Shown: positions 1 to 9,558 of the stretch, piece by piece
How the letters are laid out: each line of letters begins with the position of its first letter
How positions within the stretch are numbered: position 1 is the first letter of the stretch
From: Gnetum montanum
Lineage: Eukaryota; Streptophyta; Gnetopsida; Gnetales; Gnetaceae
Assembly (NCBI GenBank): GCA_015680685.1
Contig: MNCI01017497.1
Location: forward strand, 59,276 to 123,275
DNA length: 64,000 nucleotides
Direction: 5' to 3'
Position numbers and translations under genes: made by a program
Notes under the pieces: model-generated
What the model saw: the letters and a program-made list of their open reading frames with translations, nothing else
Databases searched by the model: none
Told to the model about the DNA's origin: nothing

Positions 1-29
1 GAATTGCTTTTGTTCGAAGAAGAAGACAT
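1..29 (-). pseudogene. Gag N-terminus of element F0 (truncated by window edge)
   Basis: On the minus strand an ATG at position 29 opens a Ser-rich start (Met, four Ser, Asn, Lys, Ser, Asn) that runs off the left edge. The same Met plus Ser-run opening begins gag of elements A (13764) and B (41253), at a similar distance from the primer site. The leader between this ATG and the primer site is about 120 bp. Only nine codons are visible, so the call rests on position and on the match to the sister elements. Confidence 0.5.
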
Positions 30-152
30 GTTTATTATTTAGTGTGCTAATTAACCATTATATAATTTTTCGTTTAATTAACCCTAAGGTTCGTTTAAGC
101 TTCCAATGATGTGAGTGATTTCCTATGTTCTACTTAGCGCACAAACACTTAG

Positions 153-170
153 TCCCCGACAACGGTGCCA
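153..170 (-). other. Primer binding site of element F0, tRNA-Asp type
   Basis: The minus strand reads TGGCACCGTTGTCGGGGA, two transitions away from TGGCGCCGTTGCCGGGGA, the complement of the 3' end of plant tRNA-Asp. It lies one base from the LTR end, as expected for a minus-strand primer site. It sets the orientation: LTR to the right, gag to the left. Confidence 0.85.
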
Positions 171-171
171 A

Positions 172-970
172 TGATGAGTGGCGAGGTACCCCCTACACTC
201 AACCATACGAATACGAGCATAGCACGCGCAATTCGGTCAAACTCTGCAGACTAAGTGCCTACACGCCTTATGGAACACTTAAGGTTAATTATTCGTTGTC
301 TTCCTAGACTTACTTGTATTTGTTATGGTTGTATGGTTAAGTAAGTCTGAGGTATATGATTTTTATGTCTTTTCGGTTTTATCTCCTATGCTGACAAGGT
401 GAAGGGTGAGGAGACTAATTACTAACTTTAACTAACTAACTAAGTCTGAATTAACCTAGTGTCAGCATTCGTTCCCACTTACCATTCACACCCTAAACCA
501 ATGTAACCTTGGTTACCACACACTAGTCGTTGCTAGGATCACCAAGCGTAACGCATGTGCTCGAAGCGGTCGTACTGAGGCACTTAACTAGGAGAGAAGG
601 GTAGAGAGAGATTTAATAACTAATAAAACAATTAAATGATAAATAGTAAATAACAGTAAATAAAATCCTATTTAGCCTATTCCATGCACTATAAGGTTTA
701 TCCAAGAGGTTCGTCTTTATTTCTGTACACAAACATGTGTTCAGGTACAATATTTGCTCGAATAAAGATCCGTTCACTTTGGAGCTCCTACCGCGGGCAC
801 ATGGAAAATATTCTATCTCTGGAGGGATCAAACTGCTAGAGTTTCACTACGGTCTAAGCCTAGGATGAGAAACAAGGGAGAGCCGCCTCTTATTTATAGA
901 TTTGGTAGCGGACCACGATATCGCGAGGGACGACGCGATATCGCGGCCCATGTGATATCGCGTCCCATCA
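172..970 (-). repeat. 5' LTR of element F0
   Basis: It begins TGATGAGTGGCGAGG and ends CGTCCCATCA on the plus strand, closely related to both LTRs of element F. A minus-strand TATA box (TATAAATAA, 899 to 891) sits beside three GATATC palindromes near the right end (U3). The next five bases, CAATG (971-975), would be the target duplication, but the partner copy is outside the window. Confidence 0.85.
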
Positions 971-975
971 CAATG

Positions 976-2461
976 ATTGTCATGGGCAAATGAGTCAGGA
1001 CAACACAACTGCAAGAGAGCAACGAACGTGTATCATGTCCAAGATAGATCCCACTAACTAACAAAATTCTTTTATGGATATCACTAACCATGAAAGATCT
1101 AATTATGCCTCACCAAGGTTCATAAACTATAAGAAACGATAAGACAAGGATACACTATTCTAGGTAACTCTTACCCATCTTGTGGTGATGCTAGAAATGT
1201 TAATTAATTAAAGTCATTGTTAAGTTCCTCCGAAAAGGTTAGTAACTATGGCCTAAGTTAAGACTTACTACCCCTAAATGCCTAACCCTTGTAATTTGGT
1301 GTTACTCATCTTACCTAACACCTATGTATTGGTAAGTTTAAGGAAGATCAAACTAGCCATAAGATTGTCTCATCCTTGCTCAACTGGTAAGGGTTATTAT
1401 TATGAGATATATAGGGAAACAAATTCTCGGTAGTATGATGTCTTACTTTGCTAACCTTCTCCTTAGTACCTTGCTAAGGCATAATCATGATTTGAGCAAA
1501 TAAGCCTACATTACACTTGCGAAATTATAAAGGTATATGTGTTATATTTTTGTCCAAGGGTTGGTATATCATTTATAATCAAATCCAAGCTATGGAGAGT
1601 CCACATGTTGCCCATACGGTAGCTTAGTAATGTCAATTCGGCAAAATAAGCTATTTTCGTTATTTCAAATCCAACTTAGTTTTTGGACCTTCAAATTATG
1701 TTCTACATGCAATACTCATCAAGACAATTCCAACAATACAAATTTCATTACAATATGGTATAAAAATAATTAGTTATTAAATTATTTTTAAAAATTTTTA
1801 GAAAATAAAAAATAATAGCAATAATTTTAGTGGGCCGCAAGGCCAGGAGTATGAAAAATTAGCAACGGGTATGCAAGGTAACAGGACGATGAATTACATG
1901 CTAATAGCCGACTGGGGCAAGAATGGAGATACATTGTTAATAACTCTGAAAGTGTATCTCAAACTATGTATAATACATATTTAACAACTAAAACTGCGGC
2001 GAACGGCTACATTAAAAGCGCGGCAAGTCAAAGTCTTCGCAACGTAAAGATCACAGCAGAAACTGGCTGTCAATTGTCATGTTATCAATTTTGTTTGATG
2101 GAAATATGAATCCAAAACATGAAAAGTCTAAATGCCGCGTGGAATCGCAATCCCACAGCAGAATATTCAAACAGCGCGTGGAAGTTGGGATCTTCTCTTT
2201 GAACTTTCCAGTTATCTTGTTGACTCACAAAGGTCCATTTTCACAATCCTCATTTGATTCAGTGTATAATATATTGATATCTATTCGCTTCCTCTGTTAC
2301 ATGTTCGGGCAAGTGAGTGATAGAGTTAGAGTAATATCATTGTTACCCATGATCATGATGATGCAACAGCCATGCTTGGGGCCACTGCACAGAAGATGCT
2401 CATGGTCTTCTTCTCTGTGTTTGCCCAGTATTCTTCTACAGTGTAGAGCAATGCTGCTTAG
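976..2461. other. No recognisable feature
   Basis: AT-rich sequence with short chance reading frames only. I found no LTR ends, primer sites or conserved protein motifs. Part of 2079-2461 could be 5' sequence of the receptor fragment that follows, but its translation shows no family features. Confidence 0.5.
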
Positions 2462-2995
2462 TGCATAGCATGTGAAAGAGTGATTTTTCCGCGATTCAAA
2501 GCAGCACTGAATAATCCAATGCAAGCACTAACATCATGGAATATTGTGTCCAACCCAAATTGCTTCAAATGGAATGGAGTGTCATGCCACAAGGATAGCA
2601 ATCATGTTGTTATCCTCTCTCTAAGTGATTTTGAGCTTCTCAGAAACAAAAGTGTTGCACCTGCAGAGGTCTTAGCAGCAATGTCCAGGCTGCATAATTT
2701 CCTTGCTTACAAGCTTAATAAAAGTGGACTTGTCTTCAAATCTCCTCAGTGGAACATTTTCCCTCTCTGCTTAAAAAATTGTACAGGACTAACAGCATTA
2801 AGTCTTTCTCATAATTCGCTGACCGTAAAAACCAGCCAAAGTTGGGCATCCTTGATACAATTAGAAATCCTGCATTTGAACTCCTGCAACATGAAGGGGA
2901 GGGGAGGGTTTCCTTGTTTCGTTATTCTTGCATTATCAAAAAACAATCTTGTTGGTGCCGAAAAAATTGTCGGGATTTTCGGCAGTCCGCGGTGA
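2462..2995 (+). pseudogene. Leucine-rich-repeat receptor fragment (LRR N-terminal domain and first repeats)
   Basis: The frame is open from 2462. It shows the N-terminal cap typical of plant LRR receptor kinases and proteins: FKAALNNPMQALTSW, then a Cys followed closely by WNGVSC. Irregular LRR units follow (for example NCTGLTALSLSHNSL and LIQLEILHLNSCNM). Family members act as membrane-bound extracellular sensors and have a signal peptide, 10-30 LRRs, a membrane span and often a kinase. Here the signal peptide is missing and there is no good start codon. Only about four repeats remain before the frame enters GC-rich repeat sequence. I read it as a truncated pseudogene or gene-capture fragment. 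The specific receptor type cannot be told. Confidence 0.7.
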
Positions 2996-3125
2996 CCGCG
3001 GACACCGGCGGTGCTTAGAAAACTTGTCTCCCTTTGCCTGTGCCGGAAAAATTGCTGTGATTTTTGGCAGTTCACGGTGACCTGTGCCAAAAAGATCTGC
3101 TTCACTCGGTAGCCACCGGTGCTGA
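2955..3125 (+). repeat. Degenerate GC-rich tandem repeat, period about 85 bp
   Basis: The segment GTGCCGAAAAAATTG at 2955 recurs as GTGCCGGAAAAATTG at 3040. Each copy is followed by a similar GATTTT(C/T)GGCAGT and a GGTGACC stretch. GC content is visibly higher than in the flanks up to about 3250. It directly abuts the LRR fragment. No element ends were found. Confidence 0.6.
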
Positions 3126-3343
3126 GGAAAGCTGTTGCCCCCGGAAGCCGGCAGACACCACCGGCACTGAAAAAACCTGCTTCTTATGGCAGTTTCGACC
3201 ACGGAAAATTGCCGTCGTCACTTGACGGGAAGTTTTCGTCAATTGGCGGAAGGCTTCAACACCGTCAAATAATGGAAAATTTGACATTGGCGTTTTGGCA
3301 GGAAAAGTTTGAATAACGAAAAAGGCAGCAAAATTTGGCAACC

Positions 3344-3402
3344 AATTCAACTTGACTTTTTGATGGTAAGTGACATAAAAATTCAACTTGACTTTTTGAT
3401 GG
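3344..3402 (+). repeat. Exact 23-bp direct repeat
   Basis: Two identical 23-bp copies beginning AATTCAACTTGAC lie at 3344-3366 and 3380-3402, separated by 13 bases. Confidence 0.9.
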
Positions 3403-3830
3403 AAAATTCGAATGCATCAAGAGCCTTGGAGGCTCAAATTTAATATAACTTGGGCATACATTGTCTTTTCTAACATATAAATAGTCACTTTAAACATTTT
3501 TTTAGCATTCTAAACTCAATGGTGAGGTCAAATTCATCATTAGGTATCAAAAAATTAGGTGATATTTCAAAACATACCTTAAGAGGCCATAACTTAGAAT
3601 GACTAACTATGCTTAATAATTTAATTGTTGGGACTAAATAGATCTAACCTCTTGGGCTATCTTGGACATTAGGTGCTTAACCTATGCACATAGATTAGTC
3701 TTAGAATACTAAACCCCTGGTGTGTCATTAGTTACATTGTTGAAGTTAGTGTCTTCACAGGGGGTAGAAAGGTCATTAAGAGTTTAGGCAATGTAGCTAG
3801 TTGTTACTGATCAAATTCGTTGAAGCATTA
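3403..3830. other. No recognisable feature; pre-insertion DNA of element F
   Basis: AT-rich, no protein or LTR signals. It ends at the GTTGG target site of element F. Confidence 0.5.
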
Positions 3831-3835
3831 GTTGG
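3831..3835. repeat. Target site duplication of element F (left)
   Basis: GTTGG immediately before the LTR, identical to 12535-12539 on the far side. Confidence 0.9.
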
Positions 3836-4642
3836 TGATGAGTGGCGAGGTACCCCTACACTCAACCATACGAAACGAGCATAGCACACGTGATTCGGTT
3901 GAACTCCACAGACGGACTAGTTGTGGCACCTAGACAGTTATCCTTAGGTCGCAGTTCGTTGTCTTCCCACCTGGACTAGTATTATAATTGTCACGTATGG
4001 TTTAGTCCAGATGAGGTATATGATATGTTCCTAATTCTAACGCTACTCCTGAAGGCAGTGGAATGTAAGATTAACTAAGCTAAGCTAGGAGGAAAAGGGT
4101 AAGAGAATCTAATCTAGCCTAAGTGCGATGAGCAACCGATTCCTTGATCAACCATATACATTTTGGACCTTGTGCACGACTACCACTGGGATTACCAAGC
4201 GTAGATCCTAGGTACGCCACTGGGCTACCAAGTAGTCACACTTAAATGCTCGTAATCAAGTCGTACTCGTTCCGCGTTCTAGGAGTTTAAGGGTGAGAGA
4301 GAGAAAACAGTAAATAACATTAAAATAAATAAACAAACAAATAAATAACAAAGTGACTATTGCAATGATGAAGTAATCTCGATCTTTATTGCTAATCATG
4401 TGCATGTCCAAGTACGTCACACTCGAATAAAGACACTGTACAATTACATTCACCACACTACGGGCAGACACGGGAAAATAAACTATCTCTAGAGTGGCCA
4501 AACTGCCAAAGCTTCGCTACTTCTAACTCCTAATTATCCTAAACAAGGGAGAGCCACCTCTTATTTATAGAAATTACGGTGCACTGCGATATCGCGTATG
4601 CGATATTGTAGGGACGACGTGATATCGCATCATGTCTCATCA
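3836..4642 (-). repeat. 3' LTR of element F
   Basis: Starts TGATGAGTGGCGAGG and ends CATGTCTCATCA. A minus-strand TATA box (TATAAATAA at 4569-4561) is followed leftward by R/U5. Two GATATC copies and a decayed third (GATATT) lie at the U3 end. Aligned along its length with 11677-12534. Confidence 0.93.
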
Positions 4643-4680
4643 TACCTCCACAACTGAATAAAAACTCGTCTTGAGTTAAA
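4643..4680 (-). other. Polypurine tract region of element F
   Basis: On the minus strand GTTGTGGAGGTA abuts the LTR, preceded by an AAGACGAGTTTTTATTCAG stretch. The same layout (GAGGACAAGTTTTCATTTAG, then GTGGGGGTA) abuts the LTRs of elements D and B. Confidence 0.75.
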
Positions 4681-5029
4681 AAGAGAACAAGTTCCATTGA
4701 TTACACAATGGATAGGTTTGGGATTATTAACTAGAAAAAAATGAAATAATGCCGCAGTGTGGGAAGACACAACACAGAGAAAAAATACTATAACTACAAA
4801 AATGTGGAACTCATATAGTTCCTGGTGGCAGTGGCTCCTCCATCGGTGCTTTCCCTTTGTCATGTGCTCCAGACTTTAAAACTTGATGATTTTAAAACTT
4901 GATGGCGTTGAAGTATGGCTTGGAGGTTCTCCTCTTCAGTCTGAGGGTCTTGTGTCGTCCATGCTAATGTTTCGATGTTTGACGGAGTCGGCACTTTCCA
5001 CGGACAGGGTAGGGTAGTTGCAGGAACAT

Positions 5030-7621
5030 CTAGTTGGCTCTGACATACCACGCCGCAAACACCCGTCGTTCCTTTTCATAGGCTCTGGCTTTATCTTTGT
5101 ATTCATGAAGATCTGTTAGCCGTAGAGCCAAATCGGTTACAACATCTTTCTGTCCCTGGTAGCTTTCTTTTACCACCGCAAGTTCAAAATTTGCGACATC
5201 TAGTTTTTCAACCAGCTTCTTGCACTTTGCAAATTCTGCTTTATATTTGATGTGTGTGGAAGCTACTTGCTGCTCGAGTTCTGACCTCGGGCGCCCTGTT
5301 GTTAACATGGCAAGGTTGGCATACCTGAGATTTACCAACTCCATGTACTCTGTTAAGTCCTGGATCTGCAGGTCCCAATTTTTAACTTCCGTTTGGTGGG
5401 CGAAGGCGTAAGTGTCCAATATGGCCCTCCAATCAGTGTGCTGAGCACTGATGTTGTTGATTTGAGCCTTAGCCATATGGATCTCCTTCTCCAGGATTTT
5501 CTTGTACATTCCCACTTGATCACGGAAGTGCTCCTTCAGCTTCTCGTGTTGTTTAGTCTCATTCTGCCATGCGCTTATCTCGATGGCTGATTTTTGGCGA
5601 ATAGCGCGTACCTCCTCCATTGAGAGGGTTCGATTTTCTTTGGCTAAATGGCTTACATCTCGGTTGACCCGAATGAACTGTTCTCGTAACTAATAAAAGT
5701 GTTTATCGAGAACATTCTTTTGTTTCTCCACAAAGGTCAACCGAAGGTTATCTGCAACCAACTGCTTATTCTCTTCTTCTAAGGCCTTGAGTGCCTTAAG
5801 ATGCGCATGAGTTTGCGCTTGTGTTGCGGAGGCATCCCAAGTGGCCGTCTCCTTTTCTTCTGCCACCTTCTTATTTTCTATGACTAGCTTTGTTAATTGC
5901 TCGGTTCTGAAATTTTCTAGCTAGTCTACAGGAACAAATTGTAGAGGATCCCGCTGTGCTGCTTGTAAGGCTATGAGCTGCTCTTGTAGTTTCTGCACTT
6001 TAGCTTCAACATGCTCTGCCCTTACTGTGGATATGACCAACTACCCCTTTGTGAAAATGAGGTCTGATTGAATTGTTGTTACATCCTGGGGGATGTCAAA
6101 CAGAGACGTCATTACTTGTCCTGTTTGAAGTAATCTGTCAAGTACATCCTCATGTTCCGCAGGAGTCATTGAGGTTCCAACAAGAGTTTGAGCATCTCGT
6201 GCTCCTAAAAGATCTACTGGCGGCACAACAAGTACGTTAAAGGATTCCTTGATGTGGTCAGCGACCACTTCAGCAGCTCCCACGGCATCCTGGTGTTGCA
6301 TGACCACCACAGTGGCCCCTTCACCAGTCTCTAACTGCACTTGAAAAGATGTCGCGTTTCTTGAGATCTGTTGTGACCATCTGCTTTCCCCTCCTCATGT
6401 TTGAATTGATAATTTGCCCCTTGTGCGATCTAATGAAATAGCAAGATGGTCGGCATCATTGATGACGTGGAAGAGGTTTGCATCATCACAACTTCCCCAA
6501 CTAACCATCTCAGCGATGGTCCTAAGATGGCTCATTGACGGTTTGTAGTCTTGCGGCAGCAGCAGCTGATCCTGACCTATGCTGGGTCCTGTTTCATGTT
6601 GTTGGCTAGGACCTGTGGCTGGAGGTTGACTAGGTCCTGCAAGTTGAGTTGCAGGTGATCCAGTCGTCTGTTCTTCTTCTTCATCTCGTCTCAGCTCTTT
6701 GCCAGTGCTCTTTCTTGGAGCTGGCGCCTTTAATAACTCAGCATAAGAAGCATTCTGGGCCTTTCGGAGGACGTCATTTGTGTATCCTCGAATACCAGCC
6801 CGTTGGCACAGTTTTCTGATAAGGCAGGGAAAAGGTAGTGCCATCTTCCTTGACTTCCGTTCTTCAAATCGCCTTAGGATCTCCGTCAAATATAGATGGG
6901 GAAGGTTAGCGTTAACCTTTTCCATCAACACCGCACATCCCCTTGCCGCATACGTAGATATTCTTTTCAAACCTTTTGTGGGGAAGAGGTGATAGGTTCC
7001 AATTTTGAAATAAACCTGCTCTTCCGTTGTCAGCTCACCAAAAGCTTTATCTCTGCCATAAGCCTTCTCTAACCAATCCTTTCGCACATTAGGGTCTGAT
7101 CGGGTAGATAACTGAGCAACATGGGGGCATGAATTCAGAAGGTTTAACACTTCCGAAATCGCCTGCGCAGAAAAGTCTACTATCACACCACAAATGTTAA
7201 CTGTGGTGCCTTGCTCCTTATTGTGCTAGAACTGGTATGTTTCACCTAAGTACCAGGCACCACATTCAGAGAGAACAGGCCATAAGGGAGACCCTTTGAG
7301 GTGATCCCTAATAGCCTCAGGAGCGAACTTTGCAAAAGATTCGAAGTTTAGCTCCACAATCACCGCAGCGAATGTGGACTTCTCATGGATAGCCTGAACA
7401 CATTCCAAGGGTAACGTGAGTTGTTGTCCCGGTTCAGGCGTAGCAGCAGCTCCTCTTTTTGCTTGCCCAAACTATCTTGTAGGAGGTTCTTCTTGATGGA
7501 TGCTGAATGATTGCACCTCCTGTTCTGCATGTTGTCTGGCAGGGACCCGTCTTCAACCTCTCCGAGGTTGTTTTGCTCCACCTTGAATAGGACCCTCCTG
7601 CTGTGCACGTTTCGAGGCCAT
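5030..7621 (-). pseudogene. 3' ORF of element F: Transposase_32-like domain plus coiled-coil protein
   Basis: One uninterrupted frame of 864 codons runs from the ATG at 7621 to a stop at 5030. It is broken by seven in-frame stops (near codons 23, 55, 132, 409, 527, 567 and 645) but by no frameshift. Residues about 85-290 resemble the putative plant transposon protein family (Pfam Transposase_32, from memory): key stretches are KDWLEKAYGRDKAFGEL and FPCLIRKLCQRAGI. A Pro/Ser/Gln linker follows (about 300-355). From about 530 to the end the protein is heptad-rich coiled coil with many Glu, Lys, Gln and Leu. The family occurs in Athila-type elements and unplaced plant proteins, and its function is not established. 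The opening codons resemble those of A (38570) and D (53945). There is no signal peptide or membrane span, so nothing suggests an envelope glycoprotein. A second small frame (5051-4860) could extend the tail. Confidence 0.75.
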
Positions 7622-7650
7622 CTGCAATCACACGGGCTAAGCGTTAGTAA
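7619..7650 (-). promoter_or_regulatory. Putative 3' splice site directly before the 3' ORF ATG
   Basis: Minus strand reads TACTAACGC, then 22 bases after the branch A comes TGTGATTGCAG joined to the ATG. The branch motif is a perfect plant/yeast-type consensus. The same arrangement is seen in elements A, B and D. Confidence 0.65.
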
Positions 7651-7699
7651 GGTTGTTTTTAAAGTCAAGTTATACCTTACTACTTGCCTTAATTAAAGA

Positions 7700-9550
7700 T
7701 CTTATGTTATAATGTGTGATCGTGCCTGAAAATTATAATAATGGGTCCTATGACTTAGGTGGGTTTCATTTTAATCTCTTGGTATACTTAAGGTCATATG
7801 ATTTTTGGCACAATGTTTCTAAGTGTTAGTTTTAATTATCCTAATTGATGTCCTTTGAGCGATGATAAATTTCAAAAAAGTTGGGCACTTTTCGGCAAGT
7901 GTCTCTCCCCCACGACTAAACTGAACACTCTGGGTTCAAGCAGGTTTAAACGGAATTAAAATCGGAGCACTCGTGAGCGAGATATGAGTGAAAAAACAAG
8001 GGTCATGCAATCAGAGAAAAATTTCAAAAACTACCCCTGCGTAAATGGAAAAATGATGCTAAGTGTTGTGGTGGGGGTATCCTATTTATAGGAAAATAGG
8101 ATGCGATATCACGTATAGTACATCGTGTACACGATATCTCATGGGACGTGATATCGCGTATGCGATATCTCGGCCCTACGAATGTGAGACATGAAAATAT
8201 TGAATTTTTAATGATTTTTCTTGAAGTTAATGTTAACTATTGAGGACATTAGCAAGTATTAAGATGTTCTAGGGTAATTTGATTGATTCGAGAGGCACTC
8301 TTAATGATAATGATGTGAACTTTAGCAATAAAAAATTGGCGGTTACGAAAAAAGGCAATGTAATGGTACATTGGAACGTTTAAATGATAGAGGGATAATA
8401 ATGGGGAAAGAAAATTATAAAAAATTAAGCTGAGGGTAAGAAGTTGTGTGTTTTAGCGAAAGAATTAATGAAGATTACAAAAAATTACACAAGTGGGTCC
8501 TCCCCAAAGCAGGTTTCAACTTATTATGCCCTTGTGTAACCACACTTAAAGTGTTCGTGGGCACTAGAAGGGTTAAATGTAATTCGCACTAACTCCACAA
8601 AACACACACATGTAATTATCACCGGAATGAGATGAAAATTCAATGCTACATGGGACACGAGCTACAATTACATGAACAGTGAGATGAGGTGAAGTATAGA
8701 AAGGGATCATAAAGATTGGGACATGAGGTAACTGACCTAGGACATAGTGAATCCTGTGTGAAAAACATGATTAAGGTGTTATTAACCCATCATTCCAAGA
8801 TTAGGACCAAGTCCATCCTTCAATCAGTGACATCGCATTGTTTCATGCCATGATGAACAATTATGAGAGTACCATAACAACAAGGCATACGATCACTTGG
8901 CGTTTAGTACAAGGGAGGAGTGATTTTTGTTTTATGGCACTTTGTTTTTCTTTTTCTTCTCTTTTTTTTTCACTTTACTGAATCCAGAGAAGCTGCCAAC
9001 TCTCAGGCATGGGTGCATGTCTTTCCAGTGGGACCCCCTAGAACAATGTTTGATTTTCAAGTGCCATTTTGATTACTCTTACTCCCATTTTTCATTAGAT
9101 CTACAAGGATCTTAGTACGTCCATGTTGCATGAAAACTCCCACGGTTGTCACCAAAGAGAATCCATAAGTCCCCTTGATGTCACACCCTAATCATTCCCT
9201 CTTGGTCCGTCCTTCTTCATTCTGGGTACAATGAACACAAAATTAATTTTAAGTTTTAAAAATGTGAAGAATATCACTGTACCCGTGAATAGAACCTCTT
9301 ATTTGTAGAGTGGATGAGTGGGTGTAATGGGCTCACTGTTTCAAATAATTGATCACTCATGACTTAATAACATAAAACACACCTCAACCAACGATCCACA
9401 TGAGTTTTTTATTCATAGATGAGATTACTTACAAAAACGTAAAAAGACAAAAACACAAAAAGATAAAAAGATAAAACAAAAAGTTGAAAAATGAAAAATT
9501 GGAAAACAAAAAGTTGTAAAATTAAAGAAAAATAAAAAGTGGTTATTAAT
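7700..9550 (-). other. Conserved non-coding block between gag and the 3' ORF of element F
   Basis: About 1.9 kb without coding potential. It shares two well-kept motifs with elements A, B and D: a GGGTCCTCCCCAAAGCAGG block (8493-8513) and a GGCATGGGTGCATGTCTTTC block (9006-9028). In the sister elements this region follows pol, so in F gag has been joined directly to it by loss of pol. Confidence 0.7.
8081..8170 (-). promoter_or_regulatory. Internal LTR-like promoter upstream of the 3' ORF of element F
   Basis: On the minus strand four GATATC palindromes (8105, 8133, 8150, 8164) precede a TATA box, TATAAATAGG (8090-8081). This copies the design of the U3 ends of its own LTRs, where GATATC units precede TATAAATAAG. 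The TATA box lies 469 bp before the 3' ORF ATG. Promoter function is inferred, not shown. Confidence 0.6.
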
Positions 9551-9558
9551 CCTGCTTG

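Noticed and set aside
125-307. 60-residue plus-strand reading frame
   Set aside because: It lies within the primer site and LTR of element F0 and runs against the element; no motif.
2809-3386. Three overlapping minus-strand frames in the GC-rich region
   Set aside because: They translate the 85-bp repeat and its flanks in different frames, and GC-rich DNA simply has fewer stops. No family features.
5220-5590. Two plus-strand frames within the element F 3' ORF
   Set aside because: Shadows of the coiled-coil coding strand; no motifs of their own.
5030-7621. Envelope glycoprotein in the F 3' ORF
   Set aside because: Position is env-like, but no signal peptide, membrane span or cysteine pattern is visible. 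The Transposase_32-like domain and coiled coil fit better.
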